Below are positions 1 to 9,120 of a stretch of 64,000 nt of DNA, in pieces. Origin of the DNA: Aeromicrobium sp. PE09-221 (GTDB lineage: Bacteria > Actinomycetota > Actinomycetes > Propionibacteriales > Nocardioidaceae); the NCBI RefSeq assembly GCF_002174305.1, contig NZ_MIJB01000002.1:124001-188000 (forward strand), in the 5' to 3' direction. The notes beneath the pieces are model-generated. The model did not search any database. It had not been told where the DNA came from and saw nothing but the letters and a program-made list of their open reading frames with translations. Position 1 is the stretch's first letter, and every line of letters starts with the position of its first letter. A program made the translations under genes and the position numbers.

Positions 1-1043
1 CGATAGACGGTGAGCAGCAGCAGGACCGTCATGGCGGACCCGGCGTAGGCGAACACCAGCGTGTAGACGCTCGACGCGATGTGGTCGCGGCCGATGCGCA
101 TGGCGGACTTGAACAGCTGCGCAGGCCCGGCGCTCGGCTGGAGCCCCCGCATCTCCCAGACCGCCGAGGCCTGCGTGACGGTGACGTCGTTCAGGACGCC
201 GAGACCCGCGATGACCATCGTCGCCGCGACGACTCCCGACAGGCTCATGCCCGGGGCGCTGGCCACGAGCAGGTGGTCGTCCTCACTACCCACACCGGTC
301 AGATGGGCCCAGTTGGTGGCCCAGGCGCCGGCGAGTGCGGTGAATCCGACGCCGAACAGGGTGCCCAACAATGCGGCCGTGGTCCGGATCGACACCCCGT
401 GGGCCAGATACAGCACCACCAGCATGATGACGATCGATCCGACCACGGCGATCGCGAGCGCCGGTCCCCCCGCGAGCAGCGCGGGCAGGATGAACTGCAG
501 CAGCACCAGCATCGCCACGCCGATGCCGAGGAGACCGAAAAGACCGCGCCAGCGGGCGATCGCCACCACGAGGATCGCGAACACCGCGGCCATGACGAAG
601 AGCTGGTTGCCGCGCTGGTAGTCGTAGAACTGGAAGACGACCTCCTGGCCGTCGGGGGCGTCGCGGATCAGCTGGATGGCGTCGCCGTCGTTCATGCCCG
701 CCCCGACATAACGCGTCGGGTCGAGGGTGAACTCGGCGTCCTCGCCGTCATCGGTGGTGGCGGTGATCTGCGCACAGTCGCCCTCGACCATCGGCGTGTT
801 GTCGGGGCCGATGCCGGTGCTTCCGCAGTCGAAGGGTTCGACCCCCGTGACCGTGGCGTCTACGAGCGAGACACCGGGATTCGACAACGGGCCCGCCCCC
901 GTGGGGACGTCGTCGCTGCTGGGCCAGAGCAGGACCATGCCCAGCACCGAGACGACGGCGACGATGCCGACGACGACGGCCAGCGCGGCGGCGAGCCGGG
1001 GACGACGAGGTTCCTCGAAGGAGTGCGCGTGCGAATGTGCCAC
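1..1043 (-). CDS. YibE/F family multi-pass membrane protein (C-terminal part outside window)
   Basis: No stop is reached before the window edge, so about the first 347 residues are visible. A His-rich N-terminus (HSHAHS) leads into a membrane segment near residues 17-37. Then comes a soluble exported region of about 110 residues, followed from about residue 150 by dense hydrophobic helices with the YibE/F-like stretch RWRGLFGLLGIGVAMLV. The family is a conserved membrane protein of unknown function; a transport role is only a guess. The GTG start is 9 nt from the start of the divergent phosphotransferase gene, so the two promoters must overlap in a very short spacer. Confidence 0.85.
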   Translation of the reverse strand, partial: MAHSHAHSFEEPRRPRLAAALAVVVGIVAVVSVLGMVLLWPSSDDVPTGAGPLSNPGVSLVDATVTGVEPFDCGSTGIGPDNTPMVEGDCAQITATTDDGEDAEFTLDPTRYVGAGMNDGDAIQLIRDAPDGQEVVFQFYDYQRGNQLFVMAAVFAILVVAIARWRGLFGLLGIGVAMLVLLQFILPALLAGGPALAIAVVGSIVIMLVVLYLAHGVSIRTTAALLGTLFGVGFTALAGAWATNWAHLTGVGSEDDHLLVASAPGMSLSGVVAATMVIAGLGVLNDVTVTQASAVWEMRGLQPSAGPAQLFKSAMRIGRDHIASSVYTLVFAYAGSAMTVLLLLTVY

Positions 1044-1052
1044 GATGACAGG

Positions 1053-1820
1053 GTGCCATGCGATGACGACACTGCACCCGAACACCTCCCCGGCGGTTCC
1101 GGCGGGGTCTGGAAAGTCGGCCGCACCGTCCGGCGCCCGACCGGACCGTGGACGCCGGCCGTCCACGAGCTGCTGGCCTGGCTGAGCCGCGAGGGTCTCG
1201 GCGGGATCCCGAACGTCGGCGGCATCGACGAGGACGGCCGCGAGGTCGTCTCCTATATCGAGGGGCGGGGCGTCCCCGTCGACGACGAGGTGGTGCTCGA
1301 CGAGGTCCTGGTCGAGGCGGCGACCTGGCTGCGCGACTTCCACGACATCGTCGAGGGCTTCCGCCCGGACGGCCCGCGCACCTGGCGCCAAGCGGGTGAG
1401 GTCGAGCTCGAACCGGGGCAGATCATCTGCCACAACGATCCGGGCGCCTACAACTGGATCATCCAGAGCGGCCACTTCGTCGCCATGATCGACTGGGACC
1501 TCGCCGGCCCCGGCGACCCGATCGACGACCTCGCCTTCCTGTGCTGGACCGGCATCCCGCTCTACCGTGAGATCCCGGTGGAGGACGCCGCCCGGCGGAT
1601 CGACCTCGTCGTCGACGCCTACGGCGAATGGGGCCCGATGACCTTGCTCGACGCGGTGGTCCGCCGCATGACCACCGCGACCGAGCGCATCGCCGCCGGC
1701 ATCGAGCGCGGCGATCCCGGCATGCTCAACCTGCAGCGCAAGGGAGAGCCCCAGCGCACCCGTGACCGCGTCGCGGCCTTCGAGGCGCGACTTCCGGCGC
1801 TGCGCGAGGCCCTTGGCTGA
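1053..1820 (+). CDS. Aminoglycoside phosphotransferase (APH) fold kinase family protein
   Basis: This 255-residue protein carries the APH/choline-kinase signature: a Brenner-type loop ICHNDPGAYNW around residues 128-138, with the catalytic Asp in HND, and a metal-binding segment IDWDLAGPGDP near 148-158. It probably phosphorylates a small molecule; the family name does not imply antibiotic resistance. The GTG start was chosen because coding similarity begins here and a CACGAT hexamer sits 6 nt upstream, which fits leaderless transcription. The much longer reading frame that extends upstream is antisense to the YibE/F gene and is not real. The N-terminal nucleotide-binding lobe is short, as in many actinobacterial members. 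Confidence 0.85.
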   Translation: MPCDDDTAPEHLPGGSGGVWKVGRTVRRPTGPWTPAVHELLAWLSREGLGGIPNVGGIDEDGREVVSYIEGRGVPVDDEVVLDEVLVEAATWLRDFHDIVEGFRPDGPRTWRQAGEVELEPGQIICHNDPGAYNWIIQSGHFVAMIDWDLAGPGDPIDDLAFLCWTGIPLYREIPVEDAARRIDLVVDAYGEWGPMTLLDAVVRRMTTATERIAAGIERGDPGMLNLQRKGEPQRTRDRVAAFEARLPALREALG

Positions 1821-1872
1821 CGGGATCGTCGAAGTCGCCCCGGGAGTGGGCTGAGTCACGTTAGGGTGTGGC

Positions 1873-2754
1873 ATGGATTCGGCGCTCACCACGATCGGAC
1901 TCCCGATCGCCCTGGGCATCATCATGTTCGGGCTGGGACTCTCGCTCACCGTCCAGGACTTCCGCGACGTCAGGCGACAACCGAAAGCGGTCATCGTGGC
2001 CTTGCTGTGTCAGCTCACGCTCCTGCCGGCGGTCTGTTTCGGGTTGGTGATCCTGCTGGATCTGCCGCCGGTCCTGGCGGTGGGGATGATGCTGCTGGCA
2101 GCGTCCCCGGGCGGCACGATCGCTAATCTGTACAGCCACCTGTTCCGGGGCGATGTCGCCTTGAACGTGACCTTGACGGCGGTCAACTCCGTCCTCGCGA
2201 TCATCACCCTTCCCTTCATCACCAACCTCTCGATCAACTACTTCGGGCTGAGCGAGTCGGTTGATCTGCAGTTCCGCAAGGTGGTGGAGGTATTCATCGT
2301 GGTCCTCGGTCCGGTGCTCCTCGGGATGCTCGTGCGCTCGCGACGCCCTGCCTTCGCCGCGAACATGGACCGTCCGGTGCGTACCGCCTCCGCCGTCATC
2401 TTGTCGGTCTTGGTGCTGGGAGTCCTGTTCGACCAGCGAGACCAGGCGCTGGGTTATCTCGGCCAGGTCGGACTCGTCACCACGCTGTTCTGCTTCGCGA
2501 GCTTGCTGGCCGGGTTCTTCGTGCCGCGCGCCCTGGGCGTGACCGACCGTCAGGCGATCGCCTGCTCCTTCGAGATCGGCGTGCACAATGCCACGCTCGC
2601 GATCTACGTCGCGGTCGAGGTGCTGGGCAGCGTCGAGATGTCGATCCCAGGTGCGGTGTACGGGCTGCTGATGTTCGTCTACGCCGCGCTGTGGGGGCTC
2701 ATGCTGACACGCTGGATTCTGCCGCGCCGAAGCGGGCAGCCGAGCGTGCCTTAG
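1873..2754 (+). CDS. Bile acid:sodium symporter (BASS) family transporter
   Basis: A 293-residue hydrophobic protein with about ten membrane helices and the BASS family ASPGGT motif near residue 77, in the region that forms the crossover and sodium site. A second conserved stretch, FEIGVHNATLA, lies near 235. Family members co-transport organic anions such as bile acids, pantoate or keto acids with sodium; the substrate here cannot be read from sequence. The ATG is 5 nt after a TAGGGT hexamer, so the mRNA is probably leaderless. The last 56 nt overlap the convergent DUF2277 gene. Confidence 0.88.
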   Translation: MDSALTTIGLPIALGIIMFGLGLSLTVQDFRDVRRQPKAVIVALLCQLTLLPAVCFGLVILLDLPPVLAVGMMLLAASPGGTIANLYSHLFRGDVALNVTLTAVNSVLAIITLPFITNLSINYFGLSESVDLQFRKVVEVFIVVLGPVLLGMLVRSRRPAFAANMDRPVRTASAVILSVLVLGVLFDQRDQALGYLGQVGLVTTLFCFASLLAGFFVPRALGVTDRQAIACSFEIGVHNATLAIYVAVEVLGSVEMSIPGAVYGLLMFVYAALWGLMLTRWILPRRSGQPSVP

Positions 2755-2989
2755 CCTTCTCGGCCTCGACGGCACGATCCTTCGGCGGAGCGGTGGTGAC
2801 CAGATCGTCGAGGAGATGCCGCGTCACATGGGCGATCTCGCGGACCGCGCGGTCGAAGGCCTCCTGGTTGGCCTTCGACGGCTTGGTGCTTCCGCTGATC
2901 TTGCGGACGTACTGCAGCGCCGCGGCGTCGACCTCGTCGTCAGTGGCAGCTGGTGCGAAATTGTGGAGAGTTCGGATGTTCCGGCACAT
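2699..2989 (-). CDS. DUF2277 family small protein
   Basis: This 96-residue protein starts with the family hallmark MCRNIRTLHNF and has a DDEVDAAALQYVRKISG segment, matching DUF2277. Members are small, soluble and of unknown function; some are annotated as MoxR-associated, which I cannot support here. The charged Ala/Lys-rich C-terminus is encoded opposite the 3' end of the BASS transporter gene, a tail-to-tail overlap of 56 nt, so either the two transcripts interfere or the C-terminus is weakly constrained. The gene follows the ABC-F gene by 3 nt and is probably co-transcribed with it. Confidence 0.8.
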   Translation of the reverse strand: MCRNIRTLHNFAPAATDDEVDAAALQYVRKISGSTKPSKANQEAFDRAVREIAHVTRHLLDDLVTTAPPKDRAVEAEKAKARSAARFGAAESSVSA

Positions 2990-2992
2990 GCC

Positions 2993-4570
2993 TCACTGTA
3001 GATCCACTCGGCGGTCCAAGGCGAGGTCGTCGAGGAACCGTTCGTCGTGGCTCACCACCAGGAGCGCGCCCTCATAGGAGTCGAGAGCCTCCACGAGGTG
3101 GTGGGCGCTGGTGAGGTCGAGGCTATTGGTCGGCTCGTCCAGGATGAGCAGCTGCGGTGCGGGATCGGCCAGCAGCAAGCAGGCCAGGGTCGCACGCCAG
3201 CGTTCACCCCCGGAGAGGGTCGCCGCGGGGTGGTCGGCCGCCCGGCCGCGGAAGAGGAATCGCGCGAGCTGGGACCGAATCGTGGTCTGATCGGCCTCCG
3301 GCGCGAAGCGTCGCACATTGTCGACCACCGACATTCCCGGGTCGAGCAGGCGCAGATCCTGTGGGAGATAGCGCACCGGGACGAATACCCCGCAGGTTCC
3401 CTCCGCGGGCTCGTCCACGCCGACGAGGACGCGGAGCAGCGAGGTCTTCCCGATGCCATTCGGACCGGTCAGCGCGATCCTCTCGGGACCGCGCAGATCG
3501 AGGTGGAGCTCGGCGTCGCCGTGTTCCGCCCGAAGCCCCTCCGCGACCAGCACCCACCGACGTGGAGGTACGCGGGTCGCGGGCAGGTCGACACTGATCT
3601 CCCGGTCGTTGCGTACCCGGCCCTCGGCATCGTCAAGGGTCGATCGGGCTTCTGTCAGGCGATCCTCGTGCAGTCCGCGTAAGCGGCCTGCGGTCACCTC
3701 GGCACGCCGCTTGTACTCATTGGCGACGATCGGCGGGAGGTTGCGATTGTGCTGCCTGCCGTGGCGATCGTGCCGAGCCTGCTTGATCTGCTGGTCGGCG
3801 AGCTCCCGCTGCTGGCGCCGGACATCCGAGGCAGCCGCCGCCACGGCCCGGGAGGCGGCCTCCTGCTCGATCTCGATCGCGGCCTCGTAGTCGCTATAGC
3901 CGCCACCGAACCAGCGCAGCTCACCCTCGCGCAGTTCACCGATGTCGTCCACGCGCTCCAGCAACTCGCGATCGTGGCTGATGACGACGAGGGCGCCGGT
4001 GAAGCCGTCGACGACATCGTAGAGACGCCCGCGCGTCCGGCGATCGAGATTATTGGTGGGCTCGTCGAGCAGCAACACCGACGGTCGGCGCAGCAACAGG
4101 GCAGTGAGTGACAGCAGCACCAGTTCGCCGCCCGAGAGCGTTCCCACGGATCGGTCGAGGCCGAGATGGTCGAGTCCGACGCGACCGAGCGTGGCCTCGA
4201 TCCGTCCGGCGATGTCCCAGTCGTCGCCGACAGCGTCGAAGTGGGCAGGGTCGACCGAACCGGCCTCGATCGCGGCGATGGCCTTGAGCGTCGCCTCGAC
4301 GCCCAGCAGTTCGGCCACGCTCCGCGTGGGATCGACGGCAGGATCCTGGGGCAGGTAGGCGAGCTCGCCGGCGGCCTGCACGTGCCCGGAGCTCGGAGAC
4401 AGCTCCCCGGCCAGGAGCCTCAGCAGGGTCGACTTGCCCGATCCGTTGCGGCCGATGAGTCCGTGCCGGCCGGGGCCGAGCGCGAGGTCGAGATCCGCGA
4501 CGACGGGAGTCCCGTCGGGCCAGGTGAAGGTGAGATGGGTAGCGGTGAGGGAAATGGGGCGCACGGGCAT
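2993..4570 (-). CDS. ABC-F family ATPase (ribosome-associated type, no membrane domain)
   Basis: A 525-residue soluble protein with two ABC domains. Walker A sequences are GRNGSGKS near residue 40 and GPNGIGKT near 373; signature motifs are LSGGE; Walker B regions are LLLDEPTNNLD and LILDEPTNSLD. The domains are joined by a charged linker around residues 225-320, the P-site tRNA interaction motif region of ABC-F proteins. Family members act on the ribosome as translation factors or antibiotic-protection proteins; which one cannot be decided here. A TACACT hexamer at 4733-4738 (minus) suggests a promoter giving an untranslated leader of about 155 nt, long enough for attenuation control as seen for some resistance ABC-F genes. 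No convincing leader peptide was found. Confidence 0.9.
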   Translation of the reverse strand: MPVRPISLTATHLTFTWPDGTPVVADLDLALGPGRHGLIGRNGSGKSTLLRLLAGELSPSSGHVQAAGELAYLPQDPAVDPTRSVAELLGVEATLKAIAAIEAGSVDPAHFDAVGDDWDIAGRIEATLGRVGLDHLGLDRSVGTLSGGELVLLSLTALLLRRPSVLLLDEPTNNLDRRTRGRLYDVVDGFTGALVVISHDRELLERVDDIGELREGELRWFGGGYSDYEAAIEIEQEAASRAVAAAASDVRRQQRELADQQIKQARHDRHGRQHNRNLPPIVANEYKRRAEVTAGRLRGLHEDRLTEARSTLDDAEGRVRNDREISVDLPATRVPPRRWVLVAEGLRAEHGDAELHLDLRGPERIALTGPNGIGKTSLLRVLVGVDEPAEGTCGVFVPVRYLPQDLRLLDPGMSVVDNVRRFAPEADQTTIRSQLARFLFRGRAADHPAATLSGGERWRATLACLLLADPAPQLLILDEPTNSLDLTSAHHLVEALDSYEGALLVVSHDERFLDDLALDRRVDLQ

Positions 4571-4884
4571 CCTCGAAGGGTCCGGAGAGAAGAGGGGACG
4601 CGAGGAGACGCTGCGCGGTGATGAACCGGTCGTGAGCAGAGGTCGACGAGCGCGCCGGCGGATCGCGGCACAGGTCTCGGACCTAGAGCTTCACGGTGAT
4701 GGATACCTCGTGATCGGGAACGGTTCTCGGCCAGTGTAACGGAACCGGCGACGAGGCGTGCCGCGGTTCACCGAGGAGACACCGAAGGTTCGTGCGGACG
4801 TAGGCATGTGGCCCCACCAGGGACACAGGGGCTGACCAGAGTGAGTTCGATCTTTGCCAACCCCTCTCTCTAGGAGCACCCTTC
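4571..4884. promoter_or_regulatory. Divergent intergenic region between ABC-F gene and wall-protein gene
   Basis: This 314-bp stretch has no convincing gene. It contains a minus-strand TACACT -10-like hexamer (4733-4738) facing the ABC-F gene. Facing the other way is a good ribosome binding site, AGGAG (4872-4876), 8 nt before the GTG of the large wall protein. The minus-strand leader between 4571 and about 4725 could hold regulatory structure. A three-codon frame (GTG AAG CTC TAG, minus strand) ends near 4687, but it has no clear Shine-Dalgarno sequence and I do not call it. Confidence 0.5.
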
Positions 4885-7800
4885 GTGTTGTCCCAACGGC
4901 GTGCCGCGGTCCTGGCGTCCGCGGCGGTCCTGATGGCGCTCGTGCCGAGCGTGGCCACCGCCGCGCCGGCCGAGCCTCCGCCACCACCGTCCATCGAGCT
5001 TCCGCCCCCGCCACCGGCAGCCCCGCTGTCAGGTGTCCTCGTCAGCGAGGTCGCCTCCGGCGGGCCGGGCTCGGCGGAGAACTTCATCGAGATCACCAAC
5101 TACGGCACGGCCCCCACGGACGTGTCGGGCTGGAAGATCTTCCGCTGCGGCCAGACCGGTGACGGCTACGGCCCCCAGGCGGTCATCCCCGACGGCACGA
5201 TGCTCGCACCGGGTGAGCAGTTCACCGCCGTGCGAGAGGGCGGAGACCTCGATGACGGCCGTACCGGCGACATCACCTATCCGACGAGTCTGCACTCCTT
5301 CGGGTTCGGTGCCTTCCTGCAGGATGCGCGTGGCCGCACGCTCGACAGGGTCGGCTTCTACCACGAGAACATCGACAGTGACTGCCGCAATCCGGTGAGC
5401 CTGCAGCATCAGGCGAGCTGGGCGCACGGCCAGTCCCATCAGCGGGTCGGGCTCAGTGGTGATGTCACGAAGGACTGGATCGTCGCGGGCCGTACGCCGG
5501 GTGAGAAGAACGCTGCCGAGTGGGAGGACATCACCACCGATGGCGACATCGTCATCAGCGAATACGCGCCGGGCGGGCCGGCCGGCTACAACGACGACTT
5601 CATCGAACTGGCCAATGCCGGCGATCGTCCCGCCGATATCAGCGGCTGGAAGGTGTGGCGCTGCGGGGACAACGCGCAGACCTACGCGCAGTCCAACGGC
5701 CTGCCCGAGGGTACGGTGCTCGAACCGGGGGAGGTCTTCACGCTCGGTCGGTCCGGCTCTCCGACACCGGCGGATCTCCGTTACTCGACCAGCGTGCACT
5801 GGATCAACTCCGGGGCGATGGTGCTCACCCCCGACGAGCGCATCGTGGACCGCTTCAGCATGTACGCGGATCGGGTCTCGCCGTGCACCGACGGCACCGC
5901 GAAGGCGATGGACATCTCGGTCCTGGACGGTGAGAGCTACCAGCGCGTGGGACACACCGGCAACAATGCCGAGGACTTCCGTGCCGCGCAGCGCACACCC
6001 GGTGAGTGGCCGGCCCCCGAGGAGCTCGCGGATGTCGTGATCGCCGATTCTCCGCATGCGGGCTCGCTGCAGATCACGGAGATCACCGGCAGTGGTCCCG
6101 CCGGTGGAAGCGACGAGTTCATCGAGTTGACGAATCTCGGCGCGGCCCCGGTGGATCTCAGCGGATGGCGGCTCCACCGGTGCGAGGGCACCGGCCGCAT
6201 GGCACCCGACCCGCAGGTCGCGGACCTCGGCCGCGTCCTCGCTCCCGGCGAGACCTTCGTCGCGGCGCACCGGTCCTCGACCATCGACGCGCCCGATGCG
6301 ACCTACCAGACCGGACTCAACGAGACCGACGGCTATGGAGCCGTGGTCTTCGATGCCGACGGAGCCCGGGTCGACGGGGTCGGGGTCTACGACACCATCC
6401 GGCAGGATCACTGCGGACGCGGGCTGACCGCTCAGAACAACCTCAAGGCCGACACCGGCGAGACCTATCAGCGCGCCCGTTCGACCGGCGGCAGCTATGA
6501 CGACTTCGTCAAGGCCGAGCGCAGTCCCGGCGAGTACGTCGATCACGTCTGGCATGATCCGGCGACTCCCCGTGCGGGCCAGCTCGATCCCGCCACCGTC
6601 GAGCGCTCCTACCGTCCGGGGACCCCGGTCACCACGGCCGACGGCGCCGAGCCCCAGGAAGACGGCACCCTGCGCACCGCGGTGCGGACGGAGCATGCGA
6701 CCAGTGCCGAGCTCGACGTCAGCTTCCGGTCGGCCACACCCGTCGTCCTCGACACCGCGGCGACGCGTATCTGGGCGGGTACGACGGGCGAGATCCCGCC
6801 GCCGGCCCGGGAGATCGACGGGGAGCGGCAACTCGCGCCGACCGATGAGCTGGTGACCGAGGGCGGCACCGGCGACTATCCCTTCCAACGTTTCGAGATC
6901 GCGGTCGAGGAGGTGCCGGTCGAGGGGCTCGAAGTGGTCTGGAACGGCCGCACACAGGACCGCAACGAGATCCAGCTGTACGGATGGAATCCGTCCGGCG
7001 ATCAGTGGGAGCTGGTGACCGCGGGCGAGCCCTCCGCCGATGGCGATGTGGCGCTCGTCGGCCGCATCCCCGAGGCGATGGTGGTCGAGAACCGCGCCGA
7101 CATCCTGGTGATGGACGGTCCCCGCACGAGCGGCGGTCTGTTCGACGAGGTCAGCGTCACCGACGGCGCCTTCGCCGATCCCGGGATCTACGACGCGGCG
7201 ATCAACCACATGACCGACACGCAGTTCTACTCCGAGGGCTTCGTGGGTGTCTTCACCGACATGGTCGCATGGGTCGTCGCGAATGCCGATGCCCGCAAGA
7301 TCGCCTACAACTCGCTGACCGGCGACATCATCGAGAACTGGATCGGGGGCAACTCCGATCCGGTGCGCGCCCGTCGCGAGTTCGACGACGCGGCGCGGAT
7401 CGTGGGGTTGATGAACACGGCCGGAGTGCCGAACGGCGTGCTGCCGGGCAATCACGACAACCTGTGGGGTCGCAATAACGACCTCTACAACGAGTACTTC
7501 GGCCCGGGGATGTTCGAGGGCCAGCCGTGGTGGGGCAATTCCTGGCGCCCCGGCGACAACAGCGCGCACTACGACTGGTTCGAGCACGACGGAACGAAGT
7601 TCCTCGTCGTGAACCTGCCGTACCGGCCGTCGGACGAGCAGATGTCCTGGGCCTCCTCGGTCGCGCGGGCCAATCCGTCGTACAACGTGGTGCTCGCGAC
7701 CCACTCGTATCTCTACACCGACGGGACGGTCGAGGATGTCGACCGACGTCACACCGCACGGGGGCGTGCCATCTGGGACACCGTCGTGGCACCGAATGAC

Positions 7801-9054
7801 AATGTGTTCCTCGTCATCGGCGGGCACTACCACGGGGTGGCGACCAATCTGGCCGATCCCGTGACCGGCGACCGAGTCGACGTGACAGAGCTCAACGAGT
7901 CCACGGTCGTCGTCGACGGAGTCGGCCAGGGCAAGCGTCGCGTGGTGGAGATGCTGGCCGACTACCAGGGCTACCGCTCCACCCAGCCCGAGGCGCGCAC
8001 GGATCTGCACGATCGCGACACCGGGTTCCAGCGGCTTCTGCAGCTTGACCTCGACGCCGGGCTCATGGGGGTGAACGCCTACTCGCCCACCCTGGAGAGC
8101 TTCGATGCCTGGAAGTACGACGAGCCGGACTTCCGGGGTGAGAACGCGCGCTACGGGCCCGAGGACGACGAGTTCGTCGTGCAGTTGTCGCTGACGCGGC
8201 CCACGTCGTTCTCGACCACGAATTGGCTGGTCCAGGGCACCTCGAGCGAGGAGAGCCGTGAGAAGGTCCGTGCCGGAGAGATCGTGGAGCATGTGTGGGA
8301 GCCGGAGAAGGCTGGCCTGAACTGGTACGCGGTCAGCTCGGTCGCCGAGCGGCAGGCCGAGGGCAGCTCGGCATTCGACGCCCGCGAACGCGCCGCGGAG
8401 GGTGCGCTGCTGGAGGAGCGGGTGGAGGAGCAGATCGTGCCGCTGGCGCAGCCCGATCCGTATCCGGCGCAACGGTCGGCGCTCCCGGCGCCCTCGCAGG
8501 AGGCGGTCCCCGAACCCGAGGCGGCTCCCGAGCCGGAGGCGACGCCTGAGCCCGAGGTGACACCGGAGGCGGAGGCGACGCCTGAGCCCGAGGTGACACC
8601 GGAGGCAGAAGCGACGCCTGAGCCCGAGCCGTCTGCCACGGAGGACGAGCCGGCGGCGCCGGCTGGGTCGGCAGAGGAACGGACGCAGTCTCTGGTGGAA
8701 CCCGCCTCCGCGGCGGGCCCGATCGTGGCCACGGTGCCGCTTCTCCTGGGCACCGACGGTGAGCCCGGACCTCCGGTCGATCCGGGCGTGCCCGGTGAGC
8801 CCGGTGGCCCGGACGATCCCGGACAGGACCCCGGCACGTCAGTCCCCGGCGGTACCGGAGGTCCCGGAGGTCCCGGTGCGACTCCGGCCGCGGATGACAC
8901 AACCGCCGCGGATCGGGCGAGCCGGTCGGGCGAACGGATCGGCGTGCGTGCGCTGCTGCCGGGCACCGGCAGTCCGGTGGGTCCGTTGCTGATCGCGCTG
9001 GGCGTGGGCGCCGTGGGCTGCGGCGCCTGGGCCTGGCGTCGCCGGCAGGCCTGA
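4885..9054 (+). CDS. LPXTG-anchored surface protein: three lamin-tail domains plus metallophosphatase
   Basis: A 1389-residue exported protein. It has a signal peptide (about residues 1-30), a proline-rich spacer, and three lamin-tail-like repeats (about 50-165, 220-340, 395-525), each with an ExxExxNxG(T/D/A)xPxDxSGW pattern. A calcineurin-like metallophosphatase domain covers about 760-1040 and shows LPGNHDN, ATHS and GGHYHG metal-ligand motifs. The C-terminus has Glu-Pro and Gly-Pro rich stalks, the sorting signal LLPGTG, a hydrophobic helix and RRRQA, so sortase should attach it to peptidoglycan. LTD domains bind DNA or surfaces in other secreted enzymes, so an extracellular nuclease/phosphatase for nucleic-acid or phosphate scavenging is a reasonable inference. 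GTG start with AGGAG 8 nt upstream. Confidence 0.87.
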   Translation: MLSQRRAAVLASAAVLMALVPSVATAAPAEPPPPPSIELPPPPPAAPLSGVLVSEVASGGPGSAENFIEITNYGTAPTDVSGWKIFRCGQTGDGYGPQAVIPDGTMLAPGEQFTAVREGGDLDDGRTGDITYPTSLHSFGFGAFLQDARGRTLDRVGFYHENIDSDCRNPVSLQHQASWAHGQSHQRVGLSGDVTKDWIVAGRTPGEKNAAEWEDITTDGDIVISEYAPGGPAGYNDDFIELANAGDRPADISGWKVWRCGDNAQTYAQSNGLPEGTVLEPGEVFTLGRSGSPTPADLRYSTSVHWINSGAMVLTPDERIVDRFSMYADRVSPCTDGTAKAMDISVLDGESYQRVGHTGNNAEDFRAAQRTPGEWPAPEELADVVIADSPHAGSLQITEITGSGPAGGSDEFIELTNLGAAPVDLSGWRLHRCEGTGRMAPDPQVADLGRVLAPGETFVAAHRSSTIDAPDATYQTGLNETDGYGAVVFDADGARVDGVGVYDTIRQDHCGRGLTAQNNLKADTGETYQRARSTGGSYDDFVKAERSPGEYVDHVWHDPATPRAGQLDPATVERSYRPGTPVTTADGAEPQEDGTLRTAVRTEHATSAELDVSFRSATPVVLDTAATRIWAGTTGEIPPPAREIDGERQLAPTDELVTEGGTGDYPFQRFEIAVEEVPVEGLEVVWNGRTQDRNEIQLYGWNPSGDQWELVTAGEPSADGDVALVGRIPEAMVVENRADILVMDGPRTSGGLFDEVSVTDGAFADPGIYDAAINHMTDTQFYSEGFVGVFTDMVAWVVANADARKIAYNSLTGDIIENWIGGNSDPVRARREFDDAARIVGLMNTAGVPNGVLPGNHDNLWGRNNDLYNEYFGPGMFEGQPWWGNSWRPGDNSAHYDWFEHDGTKFLVVNLPYRPSDEQMSWASSVARANPSYNVVLATHSYLYTDGTVEDVDRRHTARGRAIWDTVVAPNDNVFLVIGGHYHGVATNLADPVTGDRVDVTELNESTVVVDGVGQGKRRVVEMLADYQGYRSTQPEARTDLHDRDTGFQRLLQLDLDAGLMGVNAYSPTLESFDAWKYDEPDFRGENARYGPEDDEFVVQLSLTRPTSFSTTNWLVQGTSSEESREKVRAGEIVEHVWEPEKAGLNWYAVSSVAERQAEGSSAFDARERAAEGALLEERVEEQIVPLAQPDPYPAQRSALPAPSQEAVPEPEAAPEPEATPEPEVTPEAEATPEPEVTPEAEATPEPEPSATEDEPAAPAGSAEERTQSLVEPASAAGPIVATVPLLLGTDGEPGPPVDPGVPGEPGGPDDPGQDPGTSVPGGTGGPGGPGATPAADDTTAADRASRSGERIGVRALLPGTGSPVGPLLIALGVGAVGCGAWAWRRRQA
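8539..8640 (+). repeat. In-frame 36-bp tandem repeat encoding a Glu/Pro stalk
   Basis: Two near-identical 36-bp units (8539-8574 and 8575-8610) and a partial third encode the 12-residue period ATPEPEVTPEAE inside the wall-anchored phosphatase. Such Pro-Glu repeats are typical wall-spanning spacers and often vary in copy number between strains. Confidence 0.85.
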
Positions 9055-9120
9055 ACGAGATGGTGGGGGCGGAGCGCGAGACCGCTCCGCCCCCACCGTG
9101 TGTCTCCTACGATCTGGAGC

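Noticed and set aside
81-1052. Upstream extension of the phosphotransferase frame to 579 codons
   Set aside because: This part is antisense to the clear YibE/F gene and has low-complexity Asp/His/Arg content; the kinase motifs begin only after GTG 1053.
4684-4695. Three-codon leader (GTG AAG CTC TAG, minus) before the ABC-F gene
   Set aside because: No Shine-Dalgarno sequence and no alternative hairpins that could be defended.
5029-8472. A 1147-codon open frame on the minus strand
   Set aside because: It is the exact antisense of the LTD/metallophosphatase gene, with Arg/Val/Gly-rich composition and no family motif; high GC makes such shadows common.
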